A model generated the notes under the pieces. The model did no database searches. It was given only the letters and a program-made list of their open reading frames with translations, and was not told where the DNA came from. From the NCBI GenBank assembly GCA_902586855.1, contig CACIIZ010000003.1:1-60866 (forward strand): a DNA stretch of 60,866 bases, written 5' to 3'. The position numbers and the translations under genes were made by a program. The stretch comes from an uncultured Alphaproteobacteria bacterium (lineage in GTDB: Bacteria; Pseudomonadota; Alphaproteobacteria; Rhodobacterales; Rhodobacteraceae). Shown here one piece after another: positions 46,883 through 55,745 of this stretch. The number at the start of each line of letters is the position of its first letter. The stretch's first letter is position 1.

Positions 46883-47083
46883 TCAAATTTTTTGCAACAT
46901 TTTTTTCGCAATTACTGGGAAAAAACCCTCTTCATTTAACTTAAGCTTGCTACCACTGACCTTTTTCTGGTCGTACCATCGTGATTTTGAAATGAAAGTT
47001 GGAAGAGATACATTCCGGCTCTGAAAAAAACGTCTGTAATCTCTATCATCTTTATTAAACTCTTCAGAAAAAAATTTAATCAT
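46883..47083 (-). CDS. Small hypothetical protein with strong ribosome-binding site
   Basis: A 66-residue basic, aromatic-rich protein (EEFNKDDRDYRRFFQSRNVS) that I do not recognise. No signal peptide or membrane helix is present. GGGAGGG lies 7 nt before the ATG, one of the best Shine-Dalgarno sequences in this window, which supports expression. It lies convergent to the TPR-methyltransferase gene. The 252 bp upstream (47084-47335) hold no convincing gene; a 102-residue frame at 47200-47508 overlaps the thioesterase and looks like its shadow. Confidence 0.5.
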   Translation of the reverse strand: MIKFFSEEFNKDDRDYRRFFQSRNVSLPTFISKSRWYDQKKVSGSKLKLNEEGFFPVIAKKMLQKI

Positions 47084-47335
47084 AATTTGCCCTCCCGAGC
47101 TAGTCTGAATGTCAACTAACTGACATAAGCAAAAACGATGCCAAGTCTGAAAAATTCATTATATTCAAATAGATAAAAATAACTTATATACACAAGGCAT
47201 CAATTTAGAGATTCCAAGGATTCCTTACACTTTGTCAGAAGCAGTCCTCCTAAAGTAGTTAAATCTTGATCACACAGTGATAAAAAACGTATTTTTTTAC
47301 TTGATGAATTACTATTATCATTATGTGGATCACTA

Positions 47336-47845
47336 CTAAAACTTTGAGACCACAAAATGCCCCGATGCTTTGGCAAAGGGCTTTCCTGGGTCAGTCTGCC
47401 AAGTTTTAGCTGAAACTGATGCATAGCGTCTTCCAATCCTATCAACGGAAGCTCGGGCAAAAGACTCCAATGGAAGTCCTGAATGCAAATAATCAATTGT
47501 GATATCAATTGTTTTTGGGAGTTTTATGGTTTTAGCAATATCAGATTTAGATATTGTGTCATCCCTCAAAAGGACTTCTTCTTTGTTGTTTTTTATAAAA
47601 AAAGTCCACGAAAGTTGGATGATTGCTGTTATCTCAAGAAAGGATCCTATCACTCCCCCATGAAGAGCTGGAATCGCTGGATTCCCAATAAATTCCTCCT
47701 TGAAGGGCAAATGTGCCGTAATTTCATCTCCAAGATAATCAACTTTTATCCCCAGTGTGTTACAAAAGGGAATTTTTTTGATCAAGGATTTTAACGCTCT
47801 TTTTCTCATCAAATCCAATCCATTAATTTTCATCACACTTTTCAT
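47336..47845 (-). CDS. PaaI-type hotdog thioesterase
   Basis: A 169-residue acyl-CoA thioesterase-like protein. The hotdog signature appears as PAIPALHGGVIGSFLEITA, where the His-Gly-Gly segment forms the active-site helix start. The family cleaves acyl- or aryl-CoA thioesters. Its start codon directly follows the stop of the next gene upstream (TAGATG), so the two are coupled. Substrate unknown. Confidence 0.82.
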   Translation of the reverse strand: MKSVMKINGLDLMRKRALKSLIKKIPFCNTLGIKVDYLGDEITAHLPFKEEFIGNPAIPALHGGVIGSFLEITAIIQLSWTFFIKNNKEEVLLRDDTISKSDIAKTIKLPKTIDITIDYLHSGLPLESFARASVDRIGRRYASVSAKTWQTDPGKPFAKASGHFVVSKF

Positions 47846-48289
47846 CTAAGTCTTCTTCACTGAAAATGGGCTTGTGAATGCACCAGTCGCTGTTGCCACA
47901 GGAATTTCTTTTGTTCCATCCTGTGCGGTTGCACGAACAAATACCACACTGCTAGTAACCCGATAACACTTCGCCTCCGCCACAATCACCCGCTTCGGCT
48001 CTGCTGGCCGCATATAATCAATCCTCAAGTCTATGGTGGCCGTTGAGAATTTTGGATCACCCGCAGTCATAACGGCAGCACCACAACAACTATCTAAGAG
48101 GGTAGTAACTACACCACCATGGATTACACCTGTTTTTGAGTCTCCAATTAATTTCTTTTGATAAGGCATAGACATCACAGCTTTGCCACCACCCAATCGA
48201 TCTAAAGTTAGTCCAAGAAATTTTGAAAAAGGTAAATTCATAAAAAACTCTTGCACCGTGTTGGGAGCTAAAGGAATATCTTCGTTCAT
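47846..48289 (-). CDS. PaaI-type hotdog thioesterase
   Basis: A second hotdog thioesterase, 147 residues, with TGVIHGGVVTTLLDSCCGAA as active-site segment and the C-terminal beta strands IDYMRPAEPKRVIVAEAKC. It shows only moderate similarity to the downstream paralog, suggesting an old duplication or a hetero-oligomer. The start is at 48289. The pair stands between the small 66-residue gene and ung; it is divergent from ung. Confidence 0.84.
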   Translation of the reverse strand: MNEDIPLAPNTVQEFFMNLPFSKFLGLTLDRLGGGKAVMSMPYQKKLIGDSKTGVIHGGVVTTLLDSCCGAAVMTAGDPKFSTATIDLRIDYMRPAEPKRVIVAEAKCYRVTSSVVFVRATAQDGTKEIPVATATGAFTSPFSVKKT

Positions 48290-48412
48290 TGTCGAGATCT
48301 CTCATTATCCATTTTCAAAAAAACTCATGCAATTTTTTGTAAGAAATATTATGGTATACTAATTTTGAAAAAACTTTATCAATCTACATGAGAAAACACC
48401 ATAGGACTTTTA

Positions 48413-49081
48413 ATGGCAAAAATTGCAATATCCGATGGTTGGTACAAACATCTTTATTCTGAATTTGAGTCAGATTATATGAAAAATTTAAGCAACTTTC
48501 TTAGGAAAGAGAAGAGGCAAAGAAAAATTATTTATCCAAGAGGTAGTAAAATATTTCAAGCCTTCAATTTGACCCCTTTTGAAAGGGTAAAAGTAGTGAT
48601 TCTGGGTCAAGATCCTTACCACGGACCCTCACAAGCAACTGGGCTAAGTTTTTCAGTAAGTCCAAACATACCTATCCCACCTTCTTTAAAAAATATATTC
48701 ACCGAACTAAGGCAAGATTTAGATGTTCAATCTAGGACTTCTGGATGTTTGGAGAATTGGGCTAAGCAAGGTGTTCTACTTCTAAACTCATGTTTGACAG
48801 TAGAAAAGGGAAAACCGGGATCCCATAGGAATAAAGGGTGGGAAAGGTTCACAAACGCCGCATTACAGGCGCTCACCACGAACAAAAAGAATATTGTTTA
48901 TATCCTTTGGGGAAAACATGCCCAGGAAAAGATTCATCTTATTAATCCAGAGCATAATATGACTGTCATTAGCCCTCACCCGTCACCCTATTCGGCACAA
49001 TCTGGTTTTTTTGGCTCTAAGCCATTTTCCAGAACTAATTCTTATCTACAGGACGTAGGTAAAGAACCAATCTATTGGTGA
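48413..49081 (+). CDS. ung: Uracil-DNA glycosylase
   Basis: A family-1 DNA repair enzyme that removes uracil from DNA. Water-activating Asp67 is in GQDPYHGPSQATGLSFSV and the minor-groove His189 in SPHPSPYSA; the intermediate motif LLLNSCLTVE is present. At 222 residues it matches E. coli Ung (229). ATAGGAC lies upstream of the ATG. Confidence 0.97.
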   Translation: MAKIAISDGWYKHLYSEFESDYMKNLSNFLRKEKRQRKIIYPRGSKIFQAFNLTPFERVKVVILGQDPYHGPSQATGLSFSVSPNIPIPPSLKNIFTELRQDLDVQSRTSGCLENWAKQGVLLLNSCLTVEKGKPGSHRNKGWERFTNAALQALTTNKKNIVYILWGKHAQEKIHLINPEHNMTVISPHPSPYSAQSGFFGSKPFSRTNSYLQDVGKEPIYW

Positions 49082-49166
49082 GCTTGTAACTATTGACCAA
49101 ATAGGTTTTATGGGTACCATGTTTTAATCAGTAAGATCTAATAGAATTTGTAAAATAGGGTTACAG

Positions 49167-50486
49167 ATGAATAGTACCGGTATTAAAAGCGCTTATGATG
49201 CCATAATAATTGGCGCAGGGGTCATTGGATCCGCTATTGGCTTTGAACTCACGAAGAAAGGTTGGAAAACTCTCAATATCGACCGGAATCCTACTTCTGG
49301 ATATGGTTCTACCGCCGCATCCTGCGCAATAGTCAGGGTACATTATTCTACCTTTGATGGTTGTGCCTTGGCATATGAAGGTTACCATTATTGGAAAAGA
49401 TGGGGAGAATACCTCGAATTTCCCGACGAAAAAGGTTTAGCAAAGTTCATAGAATGTGGATGTATGGTTTACCAAACAAAAACAAACCAATATCTTAAAA
49501 AAGTGATTAGTAGAGCAGAGGAGCTGAATATTCCTTTCGAGCGATGGAATCCAGCACAGATAAAATCTAGATTACCTATTGTAGATACTCGACAATATGG
49601 TCCGGTAAAACTTCCAAATAACAAAGATTTTGGCAGAGCTAGCAACAATGATCTAAGAGGCTCCATTTTTTTCCCAACAGCAGGTTATGTGAACGACCCA
49701 CAACTCTCTGCACATAATTTACAGAGAGCCACAGAGGCTAAGAATGGTACCTTTCTTTTTAATAGCTCTGTGACAGAAATTTTAGTGAGGAAGAGTAGAG
49801 CTTTTGGCGTAAAGTTATCTGATGGAAGAGAAATTCATGCACCCGTAGTTATTAATGTTGCAGGCCCTCACTCCATGAAAATAAACCAACTGGCGGGTGT
49901 AGAGGAGAAAATGAATATTAAAACCAAAGCTCTCAAAGTAGAAGTATCACATGTTAAGCCTCCTTACGGATTTGATTATGAAAAGCAAGCATTTATCGTT
50001 TCAGATAGTGATATTGGGTGTTACAGTAGACCAGAAACAGGTAACCACATTCTTATCGGGAGCGAAGATCCTGAATGTGATGAAAGAATATTTGTTGATC
50101 CTGATGATTGGGATGAAAATTTTACTGATCAGTGGAACACTCAATTATATCGTCAAGCCCAAAGGTATCCCGACTTACCACTATCATCTAACATTAAAGG
50201 AGTGGTTTCCTTATATGATGTCTCTGACGATTGGATTCCAATTTATGATAAATCTGACTTACCAGGATTTTACATGGCTATAGGTTCAAGTGGAAACCAG
50301 TATAAAAACGCTCCCCTAGCAGGAGTAATGATGGCAAAATTAGTGGAGAAATGTGAGGATGGTATTAATCATGACCGTGATCCTCTCAGCCTCCATCTCA
50401 AATATATCAATAGAGAAATCAATATTGGCTTCTATTCCCGAAATAGAAAAATTAACCCTGAAAGTAGTCTGTCCGTATTAGGCTGA
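49167..50486 (+). CDS. FAD-dependent amino-acid-oxidase-like (DAO) oxidoreductase
   Basis: A 439-residue flavoprotein of the DAO family (sarcosine, glycine or dimethylglycine oxidase type). The dinucleotide-binding motif is AIIIGAGVIGSAIGFEL (residues about 12-28) and the ribityl/substrate loop STAASCAIVRVHYS lies at about residues 50-63. The C-terminal FAD motif is GFYMAIGSSGNQYKNAP. The protein probably oxidises an amine or N-methyl amino acid, but the substrate is not determinable. It lies alone after ung and before a 401-bp gap. Confidence 0.85.
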   Translation: MNSTGIKSAYDAIIIGAGVIGSAIGFELTKKGWKTLNIDRNPTSGYGSTAASCAIVRVHYSTFDGCALAYEGYHYWKRWGEYLEFPDEKGLAKFIECGCMVYQTKTNQYLKKVISRAEELNIPFERWNPAQIKSRLPIVDTRQYGPVKLPNNKDFGRASNNDLRGSIFFPTAGYVNDPQLSAHNLQRATEAKNGTFLFNSSVTEILVRKSRAFGVKLSDGREIHAPVVINVAGPHSMKINQLAGVEEKMNIKTKALKVEVSHVKPPYGFDYEKQAFIVSDSDIGCYSRPETGNHILIGSEDPECDERIFVDPDDWDENFTDQWNTQLYRQAQRYPDLPLSSNIKGVVSLYDVSDDWIPIYDKSDLPGFYMAIGSSGNQYKNAPLAGVMMAKLVEKCEDGINHDRDPLSLHLKYINREINIGFYSRNRKINPESSLSVLG

Positions 50487-50887
50487 CGGGATCTACTACA
50501 ACTTGTTTGATTTTATTAGAAATAGATCTCATTGATCTATCGTAGCTACCTATGACTCTAATATTCTCTTCATTGCTATAAAATTAAAAATTATTTAGGG
50601 AAGTTTTGGGCCTATCAGAAAAGTGAATTAGGTGAACCTGCGAGGTTACCCCGATTGGCAAAATTGAAGAGTGAATATACCTTCTTCCTGTATGGGGATA
50701 GTATCCTCGACTTAACGATTGACGAAAAATACCTATGATCCCTGCAACAAATCTTTAAGCGAGAACTTAGTTAGGAGAATCAATCACTTGCACCATGGTC
50801 ATAGGATATGCAGTACAAGTTAGGAGATCCAATGCTCTAGGCTATTACATAACTTCTTTGAAGCAAGCTTTGAATTATAAAAAAATT
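50487..50887. other. 401-bp gap with a possible gene remnant
   Basis: No complete gene is found. A frame of about 59 codons without any start codon (about 50562-50738, plus strand) is open and looks protein-like, with segments such as KFWAYQKSELGEPA and LYGDSILDLTIDEKYL before a TGA. It could be the decayed end of a gene, but nothing in it is recognised. The rest is AT-rich without an obvious terminator or promoter. Confidence 0.3.
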
Positions 50888-51847
50888 TTAATTCATTTTC
50901 TGGTCGCTTCTAGGCTTGCGCCCAATTAATTGTGAAATTATATCGATGTGGGCACCTAAATATCCACGCTTTTCAATATATATATACTCTTTCAACTTCT
51001 TGTGCAATTTCGGCAATGCATGAAATGGTACTGAAGATGCGTAATGATGCTCTGCATGATAGTTCATATTCCAACATAGAAATTTCATAGGAAATGATAC
51101 TAAACTGCTCCTGGTATTTTCTTTTAAATCATCGACATTAGGACGCCCTACATGTTCTGTTAGACGAATAGCTCGCATTACAGGCTCTCCCATAAATAGT
51201 GGAATTATCCAAAACCATAAGGGTGCCCAGAAATTTGTTAACACACATACAATAAAGATAAGTAGGTAAAGAGATACCATGATACGAGCTTCTGTAAAGA
51301 TTGTATTCTTTTCTTGTTTTGGAACAAATATCTTTTCGTCATCACTTAATTGCCCAAAACAATGTCGGAAAATCTCAGAAAACTTATTTTTCCAATAGGA
51401 AAATGCTGAAATATACCAAATATACTTGTATATAGAGATTGGTAATGTGATCAGCTCTGGATCTTTACCTTTTAGGTTCGTATAAGTGTGATGATCACAG
51501 TGCTCATATCGAAAATGTTGGTGTGGGAGCATGATAGAAAAACCACAAATGTGACCAATAATGTCGTTCAGCTTCCGCGTCTTGAACGCAGTATAATGGC
51601 AGCATTCGTGTTGAAGAGAAAAGTGATGAACAATTATAATTCCATGGATAAACATTGCAGGGAGCAAAAACCAAGTTCCCATTGAAAGCCAAATCAAACA
51701 ACTTGTGAAGAAAAGTAGCGCTATCCAGATTACAATTCTTTTAAAGGCTGGCTTGTCAGATCGTTTCATTAATTCTTTTAATTCTCTTCGAGTTAAAGCA
51801 CCTTCTGTCATCGCCTGAGTGATCGGAGTTCTTACTTGGTTTGACAT
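50888..51847 (-). CDS. Membrane fatty acid desaturase/hydroxylase family
   Basis: A 319-residue di-iron membrane enzyme. Three His boxes are present: HECCH (80-84), HCDHH (116-120) and HAEHH (264-268), with EH at 231-232, and about four membrane helices. The family desaturates or hydroxylates lipids, carotenoids or alkyl compounds. A GGGGAG ribosome-binding site precedes the ATG. Substrate not assigned. A 25-bp tandem duplication lies in its upstream region, and a PhyH-family gene precedes it on the same strand after 230 bp. Confidence 0.85.
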   Translation of the reverse strand: MSNQVRTPITQAMTEGALTRRELKELMKRSDKPAFKRIVIWIALLFFTSCLIWLSMGTWFLLPAMFIHGIIIVHHFSLQHECCHYTAFKTRKLNDIIGHICGFSIMLPHQHFRYEHCDHHTYTNLKGKDPELITLPISIYKYIWYISAFSYWKNKFSEIFRHCFGQLSDDEKIFVPKQEKNTIFTEARIMVSLYLLIFIVCVLTNFWAPLWFWIIPLFMGEPVMRAIRLTEHVGRPNVDDLKENTRSSLVSFPMKFLCWNMNYHAEHHYASSVPFHALPKLHKKLKEYIYIEKRGYLGAHIDIISQLIGRKPRSDQKMN

Positions 51848-51910
51848 TTCAATACTCCCCTTTGAATTTTTAATACAAAACCTTGATGCCCGTAACTGAA
51901 ACTTTACATG

Positions 51911-51960
51911 AATATTAATGGAGAAAGTTTATTATAATATTAATGGAGAAAGTTTATTAT
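51911..51960. repeat. Perfect 25-bp tandem duplication upstream of the desaturase
   Basis: Two identical 25-bp units, each starting AATATTAATGGAGAAAG and ending TTTATTAT, lie directly head to tail in the 230-bp gap between the PhyH and desaturase genes. They are an exact duplication, so they are probably recent, and they may alter spacing or number of a regulatory site for the desaturase. Confidence 0.9.
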
Positions 51961-52077
51961 ATTGAAGGCAAATTTGTCCAACATTTTATCCACCTGCAAT
52001 ACCTAGTGATAATTCCATTATGTAATGCTCATATCTAAAAATATGCTCAAACCTCAATGAAAATTCTTAAAAAATTA

Positions 52078-52881
52078 TCAAGGGGTTAAATCCCTATTAT
52101 ATATCAATGGAAATTTTTCACTTTCAAACGCAGCCCCAGGTTCAAGATTTTCGTCCTCCAACCAATTTGCTACGCCCTGAGTTGGATCGTAAGTTGCTCC
52201 ATCAGTTGCAAAACGCACAGCATAACCGCGCCGTCGACGTGTAGATGTTTGATTACCCTTAGCTGAGTGAACTATAAAACCGTCAAAAGCCAACATATCC
52301 CCTGGATCCAAAGACCATGATTTAATTTTATATTTGTCTCGGTTCGCTTCAAAATCAGGCATTTCATCATATTGTGGATCATCTGGCTTCATATACCTAA
52401 CAAACTTTCCCAGTTGATCAGTCAAAAATGGGTGATATTTTTTACCCCACCGATGTGAACCTGGAATAAACTCCAGAGCACCATTTTCGTCGTCCACATA
52501 GTCAAGAGCTATCCAAGTTGTAATGATGGGTCCTAAGATTGGCCAGTAAGGTTGGTCAGTATGCCAACCTGTTCGGGTTTTGGTACCTACTTCTTTAACA
52601 AACATTTGATCAAAAACCAACGTAGTACCCTGCGAATTTACCAATTCAGCAACTATCCTACCAATTCCTGAATTAAAACAAAAATCTTTAAAACCACCTG
52701 AGTGCATCCGCATATTTCGATTATCAAAATACCGTTTTTTTTTCTTTACCTGTAATTCGACAGCTTCTTGTAAAACTTCCAACCAATGCGAGTTTATTGC
52801 ATTCCTAATGACTACCACACCGTTTTGAGCGTATTCGTTAAGCAGGTTTTTAACTTCTTTCTTCAAAATATGTTCAGTCAT
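52078..52881 (-). CDS. Phytanoyl-CoA dioxygenase (PhyH) family oxygenase
   Basis: A Fe(II)/2-oxoglutarate-type oxygenase of 267 residues. The metal-binding facial triad is His107 and Asp109 in TGWHTDQPYW and His205 in GFIVHSAKGNQ, with a following Arg-rich 2-oxoglutarate site (RRRRGYAVRF). Bacterial members hydroxylate small molecules such as ectoine, phosphonates, or lipids, so the substrate is unknown. GGAGAG precedes the ATG. It is part of the minus-strand oxygenase region. Confidence 0.87.
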   Translation of the reverse strand: MTEHILKKEVKNLLNEYAQNGVVVIRNAINSHWLEVLQEAVELQVKKKKRYFDNRNMRMHSGGFKDFCFNSGIGRIVAELVNSQGTTLVFDQMFVKEVGTKTRTGWHTDQPYWPILGPIITTWIALDYVDDENGALEFIPGSHRWGKKYHPFLTDQLGKFVRYMKPDDPQYDEMPDFEANRDKYKIKSWSLDPGDMLAFDGFIVHSAKGNQTSTRRRRGYAVRFATDGATYDPTQGVANWLEDENLEPGAAFESEKFPLIYNRDLTP

Positions 52882-53239
52882 TAACTCTCCATTTTCTCAG
52901 AGCTTATACTAAGCATTTTTAGCAATTATTGCGCTTTATCAATTGATTGCAAAATCGCATTAGTTTTCCAACTCAACTTAGCCTGTGATTTCAAGTCAAG
53001 CAAGGAAACTGTAGTAAAAATACAAACAAGATGGATAACGGCGCTGCATACCTAGAACGGGTCAGACTCAATACGAAGCTATATCAGTCTTAAAGCCTTA
53101 TTTTACGAATGATGAATAAGTAGCCAACGAAAATACAAGTTTATTATTTCGTCACTTAAAAAGCTGCTAGATTGATTGAATGGTTCTTATTCGTTTAGCA
53201 AACATGCCTTTAGAGAAGGCTACTGGCTAATTTGTATTT
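52882..53239. other. 358-bp gap without a recognisable gene
   Basis: The region between the TPR-protein and PhyH genes is AT-rich. Only a 20-codon ATG frame (starting near 53031, ending RVRLNTKLYQS) is seen and it is too short and unsupported to call. It must contain the promoter of the PhyH gene and the terminator of the TPR-protein gene. Confidence 0.4.
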
Positions 53240-54898
53240 TCAGTGGAGTTCTAATCGACAGAAACAAGAAGCCTTAATCGGCACATCAGCTCTGCCCAAT
53301 GCTAAATCTAGGTTCTGAGCGATTAAGGCTAACTCTACTTGCTTATTCTGTTTTTTTAGGCTTTCTGCCAAACCATGCAGGCTCCATACATTGTTAGGGT
53401 GTCTTCTGGCTCGAATAACAGACCTATCAAAGCCAAGGTCTTCCCTATAGACTGCCTCAGCCTTTTCTATCTCACCTTGCTCCAACAGAAGTGCTCCTAA
53501 CGCATGGCGGGCAGGTTGCATCCATCCCCAAGGCTCGTCATAGGGGAGAGCGTCCTCATTCTGGATTGCCATAGCAAGATGTTTGAAAGCGACTTCAAAA
53601 TTATTTTTCCTATATTCAATTTCACCCGTCAACATGGCGTCCGCAATTTTTAACAAATCGGCGCATTTATTGTTAAACATCATACGAGTTTCTGGAACTT
53701 TTTCAAAAGCACACTTAAATAATTTCTGCTCAATCTCTGCTGAAGATAAATTTCCAGAAGCAGCATAGGCTAAAGCTCTGGAGTAATGGTATATAGTAGT
53801 CGTTACTAAATACAAATCGGAATCAACTGGAGCAGGCATATTAATAATCTCCTCCCATTTTCCAAACCGAATCAAAGCATGATATTCCAATCCGAAATAT
53901 CCCTCGAACAAATCTGCCATTGGAGGACTCTTAATGCGTATTAATGCATCTGGAATAAGTTCGTTGAATTGTCTAACCGCCTCCATCGCCGAGCTATATT
54001 GGCCTAAAAACATGGCCCCATATAGCTTAAAATGTATATTATGTATGACTGAGCTCGCAAAAAGGTTTAGAATACCATCTCGTTCTATTACTTTTTTATC
54101 AGCATCGATTGCTTCGGAATTCCGAGTTACTACGTCATTATAATTTCCGCATTGAAAATCAATATGGGTCGGCATGTGAAGCAAATGCCCACAGTCTGGC
54201 ACTAATGTTCTCATTGTATCCCCAGCCCTTAAAGCTGCTTCTGGAGTGGGAGACATTTCCATGACATGAATATAATAATGTAAAAGTCCTACGTGAGGAG
54301 AAGATCCGGTCAACTCAATATTTTCAATAGCTTTTTCGAGCACCTCTTTAGCCTCAATAGTTGAGGCACCCATTTTTGGCCTCCCCGTATTCAAATCCCA
54401 AAGTTGCCACGGTGTTCGGGAAATTATTGCCTCAACAAATAACGCGCAGACATCTGGATTGTCTGGATATTTCTTACTCATATCTCTCATGGCTGTCGCG
54501 TAGTTGTCATTCCAAACACTAAAGTCATCTGGAGCCCGGTCAGATGGGTGTCTCTTTGTAAGAGAAAAAATGAAATCTTTCTCAAGAGAAGTTATTTCAT
54601 CACATAGCTCTAATGCGGTTTGCGACGCTTGAAAACATTCTTTTAAGACATTCGGCAATTCTATTTTATCTAGCTGATGCCACATTCTGTTATAATAGGG
54701 TCCTACTGCATACCCCAAGCCCCACCAACTCATAGCACATTTAGGATCTGCTTTAATAGATTTCTGAAAACAACTTATAGCTTCATCCCAATGAAATCCA
54801 TAAGCCCAGATCAAACCCCTATCAAACCAGAGTTGAGCGTCTACAGAGGAAGTCGATATTTTAAAACTATATGTCCCGGTATCAAAATTATAAGTCAT
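53240..54898 (-). CDS. Large TPR-repeat protein
   Basis: A 552-residue protein of helical tetratricopeptide-like repeats without signal peptide or membrane helix. Features are WFDRGLIWAYGFHWDEAISC at the N-terminus, SWWGLGYAVGPYYN, a conserved HMPTHIDFQCGNYNDVV segment, and LEQGEIEKAEAVYREDLGF towards the end. Such proteins with the HMP-T/S-H motif are widespread in environmental bacteria and often lie near oxidoreductases; their function is not established. AGGGAGA precedes the ATG. It lies downstream of the GST gene on the same strand after 112 bp, so it may be co-transcribed with P450 and GST. Confidence 0.75.
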   Translation of the reverse strand: MTYNFDTGTYSFKISTSSVDAQLWFDRGLIWAYGFHWDEAISCFQKSIKADPKCAMSWWGLGYAVGPYYNRMWHQLDKIELPNVLKECFQASQTALELCDEITSLEKDFIFSLTKRHPSDRAPDDFSVWNDNYATAMRDMSKKYPDNPDVCALFVEAIISRTPWQLWDLNTGRPKMGASTIEAKEVLEKAIENIELTGSSPHVGLLHYYIHVMEMSPTPEAALRAGDTMRTLVPDCGHLLHMPTHIDFQCGNYNDVVTRNSEAIDADKKVIERDGILNLFASSVIHNIHFKLYGAMFLGQYSSAMEAVRQFNELIPDALIRIKSPPMADLFEGYFGLEYHALIRFGKWEEIINMPAPVDSDLYLVTTTIYHYSRALAYAASGNLSSAEIEQKLFKCAFEKVPETRMMFNNKCADLLKIADAMLTGEIEYRKNNFEVAFKHLAMAIQNEDALPYDEPWGWMQPARHALGALLLEQGEIEKAEAVYREDLGFDRSVIRARRHPNNVWSLHGLAESLKKQNKQVELALIAQNLDLALGRADVPIKASCFCRLELH

Positions 54899-55009
54899 TT
54901 TTTTTGGAATCTCCCTATTTTGACTTACCTACCAAAGTTCCTGCACAATTAATCTTTGATCCATGACTAGGGTGCTATCTGAAATAGAGCCCTTGAGACT
55001 AACACAATT

Positions 55010-55711
55010 TTATAACTTTGACACGTCTATTTCGGCCGAAGGTAAAGTCCAATCTTCAGCTTCTGCCTCTCTTATCCAGTGAGCCAGGGGAGGAAAATCA
55101 CGCATATTTTTGCAGTACTTAGTAATATCATCTGGCAACTTAATATCGTAAGTGTAAAACCTATTTACCAAATGGGCAGACATAGCGTCAGCTACGGTAA
55201 ATTCGTCGAATAAAAAGCCACCAGACCCACCAAAGGTATTAATTAAGTTTTGCCAACGATTTATAAGATAATTTATACTCTCTACTACATGTTTTTTTGG
55301 TTCTACTCTATCAGTTCGCCGTCTAACATTTGTATCTAAGGAGTAAATAATATGCCTTGGAGCACCTGGAAATGCTCCACCAGTTGCATGCATTTCAGCA
55401 GCGAAGGTTCTTGCCTGTGCTCTCGTTTCTAAGTTTTCAGGCCAGAGATTCTCAGAAGGGTACAAATCATTTATAAATTCACATATAGCCAAAGAGTCCC
55501 AAACCTTCAAACCATTATGAATTAGAACAGGCACGCGACCTGTGGGAGCATACTCGAGCATTCGTCTACGCGTATTTTTTTGACCAAACCTGATAAGTAT
55601 TTCTGTAAACGGCATCTGTACTTTTTTCATACAAAGCCATGGCGCCAGGGGCCACAAACTATAATTCTTATCAGCGATTACTAATGTCGTTTGGCTCATA
55701 CAGTAATCCAT
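55010..55711 (-). CDS. Glutathione S-transferase
   Basis: A 233-residue GST. The N-terminal thioredoxin-like domain opens with LVIADKNYSLWPLAPWLCMK and includes the glutathione-binding TGRVPVLIHNGLKVWDSLAI; the all-helical C-terminal domain contains FTVADAMSAHLVNRF. This NKNYS/x-PWL type is a broad bacterial group with ill-defined substrates. An ATG four codons downstream is an alternative start (MSQTTLVIAD). It lies 34 bp after the P450 gene on the same strand, which supports a shared transcript and perhaps conjugation of a P450 product. Confidence 0.85.
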   Translation of the reverse strand: MDYCMSQTTLVIADKNYSLWPLAPWLCMKKVQMPFTEILIRFGQKNTRRRMLEYAPTGRVPVLIHNGLKVWDSLAICEFINDLYPSENLWPENLETRAQARTFAAEMHATGGAFPGAPRHIIYSLDTNVRRRTDRVEPKKHVVESINYLINRWQNLINTFGGSGGFLFDEFTVADAMSAHLVNRFYTYDIKLPDDITKYCKNMRDFPPLAHWIREAEAEDWTLPSAEIDVSKL

Positions 55712-55745
55712 TCTTTAAAAGGTGCCTTGTCATATTTGAAATTTC

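Noticed and set aside
47200-47508. 102-residue minus-strand open frame after the thioesterase
   Set aside because: It overlaps the thioesterase in another frame over most of its length, has no ribosome-binding site and has a Ser/Leu-rich shadow composition.
53031-53093. 20-codon frame in the PhyH-TPR gap that might be a transposase end
   Set aside because: Too short, no ribosome-binding site, and no transposase motif or flanking inverted repeats can be seen.
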